Positions 34,912-42,627 of a stretch of DNA of 64,000 bases are shown piece by piece. A program made the position numbers and the translations under genes. Every line of letters starts with the position of its first letter. Within the stretch, counting starts at the first letter, position 1. The notes beneath the pieces were generated by a model. It was not told the DNA's origin. It saw only the letters and a list, made by a program, of their open reading frames with translations, and did no database searches. Location of the stretch: contig NZ_QRGD01000006.1 in assembly GCF_003449015.1 (NCBI RefSeq), positions 1-64,000 of the forward strand. The letters run 5' to 3'. The stretch is from Aureibaculum luteum. GTDB lineage: Bacteria; Bacteroidota; Bacteroidia; Flavobacteriales; Flavobacteriaceae.

Positions 34912-36275
34912 TAGTTGTCCATTTTCTTAATCTTGTTGTACAATGTTTGTCTAGATACCCCTAATTGATTTGCGGCTGCACTATAATTACCATCATGCTT
35001 ATTTAAAGCATTAGAAATCATCACTTTCTCCATTTCTTCTAGGGTAGCTGTAGTCGTTTCGTTAGATGGTATCGTTTTATTTGACCAAGAAAAATCTGTT
35101 GGCTTTAACACATTGCCATCACATAAAATAACAGCTCTTTCCATGGCATGTCGTAATTCGCGAACATTACCAGGCCAACCATAGTCTTTAAATTTATCTT
35201 GGACCATGGCATTTAATCTCAATCCTTGCTTTCCATATTTAGCCGCAAATTTATTTAAATAAAAATCAGCCAATAACAACACATCATCATCGCGTTCTCG
35301 CAAAGGAGGCACTTCCACATGGATTGTATTAATTCTGTACAACAAATCTTCACGAAATATGCCATCTTTCACCATTTGTTCCAAATTGCAATTGGTAGCA
35401 CAAACTAAGCGAATATCAACTGAGATTGGTTTATTAGACCCTACACGTACGATTATTCTATTTTGAATGGCCGATAATAATTTAGCCTGTGTTTGTAGCG
35501 ATAGATTTCCTATCTCATCTAAAAATAATGTTCCACCATTTGCAGCTTCAAATTTACCTATCCTATCCTCTTTAGCATCTGTAAATGATCCCTTGGCATG
35601 CCCAAATAATTCACTTTCAAATAAAGTTTCAGATATTGACCCCATGTCTACATTAATAAACACTTCATTTTTACGAGGCGACATTCGATGTAATTCTCTA
35701 GCTATTAACTCTTTTCCTGTACCGTTCTCTCCAGTTATCAATACATTAATATCTGTAGTAGCCACTTTTCGAGTAAGATTTAAAACGGACGTAAGAGCCT
35801 TTGAATTACCAATAATATAATTTTTATCTTGATTGATAAGTTGTTTTAAACTACTCTCTTTTTCTTTTAATTGATGGACTTCCTTTTGCGATTTACGTAA
35901 TAAAAAAGCCGATTTTACAGTGGCTAATAATTTATCATTATTCCATGGTTTTAACACAAAGTCAGCGGCACCTTCTTTCAAGGCTTTAACTGCTAAATCT
36001 ATCGCTCCATAGGCTGTCATCATGATTACTGAAACCGCAGGTGATTTCTTTTTAATTTCTTTTAGCCAGTACAAACCTTCATTACCAGAATTAATACCTG
36101 CAGAAAAATTCATATCTAATAAAACAATATCAAAGTCCGTAAGATTCTTAAGCGATGAAATCTGATTCGGGTTTGAAAGTATTTCAATACTTTTATATTC
36201 AAATTGCAACAATATTTCTAAAGCACTTAGCACGCTTTTATTATCATCTATTATTAAAATTTTTCCATCAGTCAT
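34911..36275 (-). CDS. NtrC-family sigma-54 activator (response regulator)
   Basis: A 454-residue response regulator. The ATG at 36275 (MTDGKILIIDDN) is preferred over a TTG that adds 12 residues. A receiver domain (5-115, phospho-acceptor Asp54 in VLLDMN) is followed by an AAA+ domain with Walker A GENGTGKE (182-189), the sigma-54 contact loop as GSFTDA (229-234, normally GAFTGA) and Walker B GGTLFLDE. The Fis-type helix-turn-helix at the end reads NYSAAANQLGVSRQTLYNKI. It should bind paired upstream sites and activate sigma-54 promoters. Matching sites lie directly upstream of tolC and before the seventh permease. Confidence 0.92.
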   Translation of the reverse strand: MTDGKILIIDDNKSVLSALEILLQFEYKSIEILSNPNQISSLKNLTDFDIVLLDMNFSAGINSGNEGLYWLKEIKKKSPAVSVIMMTAYGAIDLAVKALKEGAADFVLKPWNNDKLLATVKSAFLLRKSQKEVHQLKEKESSLKQLINQDKNYIIGNSKALTSVLNLTRKVATTDINVLITGENGTGKELIARELHRMSPRKNEVFINVDMGSISETLFESELFGHAKGSFTDAKEDRIGKFEAANGGTLFLDEIGNLSLQTQAKLLSAIQNRIIVRVGSNKPISVDIRLVCATNCNLEQMVKDGIFREDLLYRINTIHVEVPPLRERDDDVLLLADFYLNKFAAKYGKQGLRLNAMVQDKFKDYGWPGNVRELRHAMERAVILCDGNVLKPTDFSWSNKTIPSNETTTATLEEMEKVMISNALNKHDGNYSAAANQLGVSRQTLYNKIKKMDN

Positions 36276-36326
36276 CTTTATTAGTTTAATATTTTTTAAA
36301 TGTACAAACAAAGATTTAAGTTTTTA

Positions 36327-36371
36327 AATAAGTGTAAAATTTTTTTACACTTATTGTCAAAATATTTTACA
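36327..36371. promoter_or_regulatory. Paired 17-bp dyads upstream of tolC (UAS-A)
   Basis: Two sites, TGTAAAATTTTTTTACA (36333-36349) and TGTCAAAATATTTTACA (36355-36371), start 22 bases apart, which puts them on the same face of the helix. The left one extends to a perfect palindrome with 13-base arms (36327-36355). They lie between the divergent activator and tolC genes, 62 bases before TGGCAC. The same pair with the same distances is found at 55930-55968. Binding by the adjacent NtrC-like regulator is inferred. Confidence 0.75.
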
Positions 36372-36433
36372 AATAAATTACAACACAAATCATAAAAAAT
36401 CATAACACACTGATTTACATTTAAATAAAAACA

Positions 36434-36450
36434 TGGCACAACATTAGTAT
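36434..36450 (+). promoter_or_regulatory. Candidate sigma-54 promoter of tolC
   Basis: TGGCACAACATTAGTAT holds a perfect -24 element (TGGCAC). The -12 element at the right distance is TAGT and not TTGC, sharing only the central G and the leading T. Transcription would begin about 47 bases before the ATG. The twin at 56031 has the same -24 element and a similarly weak -12. Confidence 0.55.
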
Positions 36451-36506
36451 ACCTTTTGGCATCATATAAATAAAAGTAGTTTTCTAAACTTGAATATTAA
36501 TTAAAC

Positions 36507-37865
36507 ATGACCCTTAAAAAACATATATTTTTTTTACTTTTCGTTTTAATAGCCAACACTATTAGTGCACAAAAAACTTGGACATTAGATGAATGCGTAG
36601 CCTATGCCGTTGAGCACAACTTAGCATTGAATAACATTAAATACAACAGTGATTCTAACAAAGAAACGTACAAGCAGTCTATTCGTAATTTACTACCTAA
36701 TTTAATTGGGTCATCAGATTACAACATACGTTATGGACGCTCGGTTAATGGTTTTACCAATGACATTATTAATACCGACTTTTTCTCTAATAATTATTCT
36801 TTAAGCTCTTCAGTAGATATATTTCAAGGGTTTCAAAAACTAAATTCCATAAAAGCTTCTAAATTTCTCTACAAGGCTGCAAAGGAAGATGTATTACAAG
36901 AAAAATATTTATTGGCTTTTAGGGTAATGTCTGCCTTTTATGACATTCGCTTTTATGAAGGATTATTACTTATTTCTGAAGATCAGGTAAAAGTCTCTGA
37001 AACCAATTACAATTTAGTAAAGCGTAAGGTAGAATTAGGTTTAAAGGCTGGTGCTGATTTATACGAAGCAGAATCTGTATTATTAACAGATCAATTGGCG
37101 GCAACACAAAGTAAAAATAGTTTAGAGACTGCCCAATTAAAACTGATTCAAGAAATGAATTTAGAAGGTCAAACATCTATCACTATCAATACAGCATTGG
37201 ACGAAATAACAGCAACAGAAAGCAATTCTCCAGTTACAGACTTAGATACTATTTATAACACAGCAACTAGTTTTATTCCTTTTATTAAGGCTGAAAAGTT
37301 AAGAACAGAGGCTGCTAAAAAAGAAGTTGCTATTGCACGAGGTAACTTATACCCTTCCATATCTTTATTTGCAGGATATGGAACCGGCTATTACGAAACT
37401 AATGTTGATGATACCGACCATATTATTCCATTCAATACTCAATTTAAAGATAATGCTTCGAGGTATGTCGGGATCTCTGTAACTGTTCCTATTTTTAACC
37501 GTTGGTCTGGTCGTTCAAATATAAAACAACAAAAAATTGAACTTCAACGTGCCCATAATAATTTAGATATACAAAAACAAGAATTGTACAAGCTGATTCA
37601 ACAATTAGTACAAGATCAAAAATCATTTACTGTAGAGTCTGAGCAAAGTACTAAAAAAATGAAAGCCCAAGAGTTGACATTTGCCATTGCACAAAAGAAA
37701 TATGAAAAGGGGATGATAAATGCCATAGAATTATATCAAGCGAAAAACTTATATACGACTTCTCAAAATGAAAACTTACAAGTAAAATTACAATTGAAAG
37801 TCACTGAAAAAACGCTTGATTTCTATAAAGGATTACCAGTTTTTGATAGTATTGATAAAAATTAA
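36507..37865 (+). CDS. TolC-family outer-membrane efflux protein
   Basis: A 452-residue outer-membrane channel. A signal peptide (MTLKKHIFFLLFVLIANTISAQ) precedes two repeats of the TolC fold, each starting with a long helix (WTLDECVAYAVEHNLAL and SFIPFIKAEKLRTEAAKKEV) and containing barrel strands (VNGFTNDIINTDFFSNNYSL; SRYVGISVTVPIF). The duct-forming coiled-coil helices are rich in Gln, Lys and Glu (LYKLIQQLVQDQKSFTV). It should form the outer exit of the adaptor-ABC machine encoded next. It is the first gene after the paired regulator sites. Confidence 0.92.
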   Translation: MTLKKHIFFLLFVLIANTISAQKTWTLDECVAYAVEHNLALNNIKYNSDSNKETYKQSIRNLLPNLIGSSDYNIRYGRSVNGFTNDIINTDFFSNNYSLSSSVDIFQGFQKLNSIKASKFLYKAAKEDVLQEKYLLAFRVMSAFYDIRFYEGLLLISEDQVKVSETNYNLVKRKVELGLKAGADLYEAESVLLTDQLAATQSKNSLETAQLKLIQEMNLEGQTSITINTALDEITATESNSPVTDLDTIYNTATSFIPFIKAEKLRTEAAKKEVAIARGNLYPSISLFAGYGTGYYETNVDDTDHIIPFNTQFKDNASRYVGISVTVPIFNRWSGRSNIKQQKIELQRAHNNLDIQKQELYKLIQQLVQDQKSFTVESEQSTKKMKAQELTFAIAQKKYEKGMINAIELYQAKNLYTTSQNENLQVKLQLKVTEKTLDFYKGLPVFDSIDKN

Positions 37866-38106
37866 AAAAGTTATGAGTTCAGAGTTAAAGAAGGTACGAG
37901 GTACGAAGAAAAAAGTTTGAAGTCTTAAGACTGGAGATGGAAATAAAAAAAATTAACGAGTAACGATTGATGATTAACGATTTTTGAATTTAAAAATAAA
38001 ATATAATTGTGAACGATTGGACCTTAAGATGTCCACGTATTGAAATAAAGATTAAGCCAAAAGAAACAAGACTAAAAATTAGAGAAATAACGATTAAACA
38101 ATAATA
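37866..38106. other. 241-base linker with low-complexity repeats
   Basis: Between tolC and the adaptor gene the sequence is built from short near-repeats: GGTACGAGGTACGA, then AACGAGTAACGATTGATGAT and TAACGAT. No open gene, promoter or terminator is convincing. Such repeats are unusual in an operon gap. Confidence 0.55.
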
Positions 38107-39354
38107 ATGGATATAAAACTTGAAAAGAAAAAAGGATTAAGACCAAAGCATTACGGATATATCGCTTTAGGATTACTCATAGCATTTGCAGCATGGAAAC
38201 TGATTTTTAGTAGCTCAATGTCTACTTTTAGAACAGAGAAAGATAAATTATCTATTGCGGAAGTTATGCAAGGTAAATTTGATGACTATATTACTATTAA
38301 TGGTACTGTAGCTCCAATTTCTACGATATATATGGATGCTTATGAAGGTGGCCGTGTAAGTGAAAAATTGATTGAAGAAGGTACCATGGTTAAAAAAGGA
38401 GACATTATTCTGAAGCTAGAAAACATGAACTTATATGAGCAAATTTTAGCAAGTGAAAGTAATATGGCTTTAAAGGAAAATAATTTACGATCTACAAAAT
38501 TAGAATTTGATTCACGTCAAGTAAGTGGTAAAAAATCGTTAGCTACAACGGATTATGACCTTACCAAAACAAAACGAAATTTTGAACAAAACGAAGCCTT
38601 GTACAAAGATGAACTAATATCAAAAGAAGAGTATTTACAAACTAAAGAGAACTATGAACTTGCGATAAAACAACAAAAAATTGTAAAACTACAAACGGAG
38701 CAAGATGATAAAATGCGGATCACTTCATTATCTGGTTTAGATACCGATTTAAAACGTATGCGTAAAACCTTATCTATGGTATATGAACGTCTAGATCATT
38801 TGAATGTACGTGCTCCTGCTGATGGACAACTCGGATTTTTAGATGCTGAAATTGGACAAAATATTGGACAAGGAGAACGTATTGGACAAATAAACGTATT
38901 GACTGATTTTAAAATTGAAGCTACCATTGACGAACACTATATTGATCGTGTAAAACGTGACTTATCAGCTAGTTTAGAACGAAATGGTAAAGAATTTCCA
39001 TTGCGTCTTAGAAAAGTATATCCTGAAGTTAGAAATGGGAAATTTAAGGTAGATCTTGTTTTTACCAACGAAAAACCAGAAACGATTCGTGCAGGTCAAA
39101 CTTATAATATCAAATTGCAATTAGGAGCCTCAAGTGACGCACTTCTCTTACCGAAAGGTAGCTTTTTTCAAAGCACAGGTGGGCAATGGATCTTTGTTGT
39201 AAATGATAACGACGAAGCCATTAAACGTACCATTCGCATAGGAAAACAGAACTCAAAATATTACGAAGTGTTAGAAGGATTAGAACCTGGTGAAAAAGTA
39301 ATCACTTCTAATTATGATAGTTTTGGGGAAGCAGAGCGAATTGTTCTTAAATAG
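38107..39354 (+). CDS. HlyD/MacA-type periplasmic adaptor protein
   Basis: A 415-residue membrane fusion protein. It has an N-terminal membrane anchor (about 17-34), a split lipoyl domain (GGRVSEKLIEEGTMVKKGDIILKL and LNVRAPADGQLGFLDAEIGQNI), a helical hairpin between them (about 105-225) that meets TolC, a beta-barrel domain (TDFKIEATIDEHYIDRV) and a membrane-proximal domain at the end (GEKVITSNYDSFGEAERI). It links the inner-membrane permeases to TolC. It is the only adaptor gene in the run, so all downstream permeases may share it. Confidence 0.9.
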   Translation: MDIKLEKKKGLRPKHYGYIALGLLIAFAAWKLIFSSSMSTFRTEKDKLSIAEVMQGKFDDYITINGTVAPISTIYMDAYEGGRVSEKLIEEGTMVKKGDIILKLENMNLYEQILASESNMALKENNLRSTKLEFDSRQVSGKKSLATTDYDLTKTKRNFEQNEALYKDELISKEEYLQTKENYELAIKQQKIVKLQTEQDDKMRITSLSGLDTDLKRMRKTLSMVYERLDHLNVRAPADGQLGFLDAEIGQNIGQGERIGQINVLTDFKIEATIDEHYIDRVKRDLSASLERNGKEFPLRLRKVYPEVRNGKFKVDLVFTNEKPETIRAGQTYNIKLQLGASSDALLLPKGSFFQSTGGQWIFVVNDNDEAIKRTIRIGKQNSKYYEVLEGLEPGEKVITSNYDSFGEAERIVLK

Positions 39355-39375
39355 AATAGAGAAAATATAAATACA

Positions 39376-41799
39376 ATGCTTAAAAATTATTTAAAAATCG
39401 CGTGGAGAAACCTTGCTAAAAACAAGATGCATTCATTTATAAATATCATCGGGCTTACCATTGGTTTATATGCAAGTATGCTGGTGATAACCGTGGTTAT
39501 TGACGATCTTTCTTATGATATACAATGGAACAAGGCTGATCGGTTGTATCGTGTGCTAACTAAGTTTGATGGTGGTGGTGAAAATGACAAATTCCCACAA
39601 GCAATGACTGCTTTGAATCCTGCAATGAAGGAAAATTTTCCAGAAATTGAAGCGGTTTCAAGTGTTTATATTTCTGATCTTGAATTAAAAAAAGAAAAGA
39701 TATCATCAGAAACTATAAAAGTGACCAGTATTGAAACCGACCCTGAAATATGGAAATTATTCGACTTTAACATTTTATTTGGAACACCGAAAGAGTTTAA
39801 AGAGGGAAAGGATAATTTGGTCATTTCCGAAAGTTTTCAAAAAAAGTATTTCCCTGGAGAAAATCCTGTAGGAAAAATTATCTATCATTTACCTCCTTAT
39901 CGGAATGAGCCAATAGAATATGAAATTACAGGGGTTATCAAAGATATTCCATCAAACACGCACTTAAGAGCCGATGTAATTCTCATAAAACCATCAAGAA
40001 TAGAATCTTTTGATCAGAATTGGCATACTTTTTCATTCTATTATACGATTTTGAAGCCAGGTACTGACGTAAATAAACTTACGACCAAAGTGGACAAATG
40101 GTATGCTGGTCTTGTAAAAGAAGAAAAACCTTCTACATTCGAATTTCAACCTATTAAAGATGTTTATCTACATTCTCAGTTTGCCGATTATCAGCCTGTT
40201 AAAGGGGACTATAGCACTATTTTTATACTAAGTGGAATTGCTCTTTTATTATTGATTATTGCTTGCATCAACTTTATAAACCTTACAACGGCTAGAACAG
40301 TATACCGAATGCGTGAAATTGGGGTTCGAAAAATTTTGGGTGCTGGCAAACGCAATGTGGTTTTCCAATTTTTAACGGAATCTTTACTTTTTTTTATGAT
40401 TTCCACAGTTTTTGGAGTATTATTTTATTTCGGTTCGCTTCCATATATTGAGCGTTTCTTAGGCAATAATTTAACAATAACATTCGTAACCGTAAAATAT
40501 TTATTTGTCATTGTTTTTTTGATCATAGTTGCTATAAGTCTTTTAATTGGTTTATACCCAGCATTTGTCATTTCGGGTTTTAAACCTATATCTGCTTTAA
40601 AAGGAACTCTTGGTTCGGGCAATAAAAGCAGTGGTAATTTTGTGCTTAAAAGTTTAGTAACTGTGCAGTTTTCTATATCTATTGCGGTACTTATCGGATT
40701 GATAATCGTGCAACAACAAGTAAACTTTATAAATACTAGAGATATCGGTTATGATAAGGACAACCTTATCGCTATTGATTTTGTATCTTGGAATGGAAAA
40801 GGAGAAAGTTTTAAAGTTGAATTATTAAAACTACCTTTTGTTAAAAACGTAAGCATCACTGATTGGATTCCAAGCCGTGGTGCTGGATCTATGGGTTTAA
40901 ACATCAAGGATCCAATTAATGAAAATAAGCAAATAGCTATAAATGTTATACAAGGTGATGCCGATTTGCCTACAACATTAAAGCTGCATTTAAAAAAAGG
41001 AAGATTGTTCGATAATTCTTTTCAATCTGATAAAATGTCGTGGGAAGGTTATTCTCTCAATGCTAAAGAAAAAGATTCTGCCAAAGCTCTTCGTTCTTCT
41101 TTAGTTACGGCATATACTGCAAAAATACTCCAAGTTAACGATTTAGATATTGAGTTAAAGGGAACTCAAACTAGCCCGGTAGGATTAATTGATAATTTCC
41201 ATAATGAATCCCTAAAAAACAAATTGAAACCAACCATAATTTTTGCCACTGCACCTTCAAAATATTCAGGTATGTTAATACGTGTAAATCCTAAAAATGA
41301 AAGAGAGACACTATCAGCAATCCACAACGTTTGGAAGCAATTTTTTCCAAATAGAGTATTGGGTATCAATTGGGTGAACGATTTACTTGAACAACAATAC
41401 AGCAAAGAAGCCAAATTTAGAAAATTGTTTGTATTCTTTAGTTTGATAAGTATGTTTCTAGCCTTATTGGGTATTTTTGGATTGATTGAACATGCTGTTG
41501 CAAGAAGAATTAAAGAAGTTGGGATACGAAAAGTACTAGGAGCTTCGATTAGTTCTATCATAATTTTATTTTCAAAAAGCTTCTTAAAACTGGTGGTCTT
41601 GGCGGTATTAATAGCCACCCCTTTTGCCTGGTACGGTGCCAGTACATGGCTTCAGGAATTTGCATATAAAATAGATATAAAGTGGTGGGTTTTCGCCATT
41701 GCAGGAATTATTACAATAACAATTGTGCTTCTAACATTGATTTTTCAGACAACAAAAGCGGCTATTGTAAATCCTGTAAAAAGTTTGCGTAGTGAGTAA
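39376..41799 (+). CDS. MacB/FtsX-type ABC permease 1
   Basis: An 807-residue permease without its own ATPase domain, in the long double-FtsX layout: helix 1 (about 21-42), extracytoplasmic MacB_PCD domain (45-275), helices at about 281-302, 335-356, 380-400 and 425-447, a second extracytoplasmic domain (450-685), then three helices to the end. Cytoplasmic coupling motifs occur twice: REIGVRKILGAG and KEVGIRKVLGAS. It opens MLKNYLKIAWRNLAKNK and ends NPVKSLRSE, as do its paralogues. Mechanotransmission permeases of this type couple ATP use to periplasmic movement and export through TolC. It directly follows the adaptor and precedes the ATPase gene. Confidence 0.9.
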   Translation: MLKNYLKIAWRNLAKNKMHSFINIIGLTIGLYASMLVITVVIDDLSYDIQWNKADRLYRVLTKFDGGGENDKFPQAMTALNPAMKENFPEIEAVSSVYISDLELKKEKISSETIKVTSIETDPEIWKLFDFNILFGTPKEFKEGKDNLVISESFQKKYFPGENPVGKIIYHLPPYRNEPIEYEITGVIKDIPSNTHLRADVILIKPSRIESFDQNWHTFSFYYTILKPGTDVNKLTTKVDKWYAGLVKEEKPSTFEFQPIKDVYLHSQFADYQPVKGDYSTIFILSGIALLLLIIACINFINLTTARTVYRMREIGVRKILGAGKRNVVFQFLTESLLFFMISTVFGVLFYFGSLPYIERFLGNNLTITFVTVKYLFVIVFLIIVAISLLIGLYPAFVISGFKPISALKGTLGSGNKSSGNFVLKSLVTVQFSISIAVLIGLIIVQQQVNFINTRDIGYDKDNLIAIDFVSWNGKGESFKVELLKLPFVKNVSITDWIPSRGAGSMGLNIKDPINENKQIAINVIQGDADLPTTLKLHLKKGRLFDNSFQSDKMSWEGYSLNAKEKDSAKALRSSLVTAYTAKILQVNDLDIELKGTQTSPVGLIDNFHNESLKNKLKPTIIFATAPSKYSGMLIRVNPKNERETLSAIHNVWKQFFPNRVLGINWVNDLLEQQYSKEAKFRKLFVFFSLISMFLALLGIFGLIEHAVARRIKEVGIRKVLGASISSIIILFSKSFLKLVVLAVLIATPFAWYGASTWLQEFAYKIDIKWWVFAIAGIITITIVLLTLIFQTTKAAIVNPVKSLRSE

Positions 41800-41846
41800 A
41801 TAATTATAAATAACAAAAAATACACCCCGCCCTGCTTTGCGGTACA

Positions 41847-41863
41847 CCCCTCTAGGAGAGGGG
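41847..41863. repeat. C-rich palindrome before the ATPase gene
   Basis: CCCCTCT-agg-AGAGGGG, preceded by CA and followed by AATTAAAAC, is related to the palindrome at 19565-19585. It lies 19 bases before the ATPase start and may dampen read-through from permease 1. Confidence 0.6.
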
Positions 41864-41881
41864 AATTAAAACAAAAATAAA

Positions 41882-42577
41882 ATGATAAAAATCCAAAATT
41901 TAAAAAAGAGTTTCAGAACCGAAGAAGTTGAAACATTAGCATTGAATGACGTCAACTTGAACGTAGCTTCTGGAGAATTTGTTGCCATTATGGGACCATC
42001 TGGTTGTGGTAAATCTACCTTGTTAAACATCATTGGTATGCTCGACAACCCTACCGAAGGTAGCTACAAATTCAGCGACCATGAAGTTGGAGGCTTAAAA
42101 GAGCGTCAAAGAACTGAATTACGTAAAGGTAATTTAGGATTCGTTTTTCAAAGTTTTAACTTAATTGATGAACTTACTGTTTATGAAAATGTGGAGTTGC
42201 CTTTAATTTATTTAAAAATGAATAAAAGTGAACGCAAGCAAAAAGTAATGGCCGTGTTAGAACGTATGAAAATAGCACATCGTGAAAAGCATTTTCCACA
42301 ACAACTTTCCGGTGGTCAGCAGCAACGTGTGGCCATTTCAAGAGCGGTAGTTACCAACCCTAAATTGATTCTTGCCGATGAGCCTACAGGTAATTTAGAT
42401 TCTAAAAACGGGATTGAAGTAATGAATTTACTAACGGAATTAAACCAAGAAGGAACTACAATTGTAATGGTAACTCACTCTGACAGAGATTCTCATTATG
42501 CACACCGAATTGTAAATCTTTTTGACGGTCAAATTGTAACAGAAAGTCAGAATAGAGCTATGGAAGCTAGAGTTTAA
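41882..42577 (+). CDS. ABC transporter ATPase, LolD/MacB type
   Basis: A 231-residue ATPase with Walker A GPSGCGKST (38-46), Q-loop FQSFNLIDELTVYENVELP (89-107), signature LSGGQQQR (142-149), Walker B LILADEP (162-168) and switch His199 in VMVTHS. The segment after the Q-loop is that of MacB/LolD/FtsE-type ATPases, which drive FtsX-fold permeases. It is the only ATPase gene in the window and is flanked by permeases 1 and 2, so it must serve several permeases, or other ATPases must be encoded elsewhere. Confidence 0.94.
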   Translation: MIKIQNLKKSFRTEEVETLALNDVNLNVASGEFVAIMGPSGCGKSTLLNIIGMLDNPTEGSYKFSDHEVGGLKERQRTELRKGNLGFVFQSFNLIDELTVYENVELPLIYLKMNKSERKQKVMAVLERMKIAHREKHFPQQLSGGQQQRVAISRAVVTNPKLILADEPTGNLDSKNGIEVMNLLTELNQEGTTIVMVTHSDRDSHYAHRIVNLFDGQIVTESQNRAMEARV

Positions 42578-42627
42578 ACATTATTAATCAATTTTCAGCT
42601 GTTTCATCAATACAAAAAAGAACAATC

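Noticed and set aside
36434-36458. Sigma-A promoter for tolC using TACCTTTTG (TAnnTTTG-like)
   Set aside because: The spacing inside the box is one base too long, no -33 TTG fits, and the matching module at 56031 lacks it.
41166-41618. Minus-strand open frame of 150 codons inside permease 1
   Set aside because: Antisense to the conserved FtsX C-terminal domain. Similar shadows appear at the same place in the other permeases.
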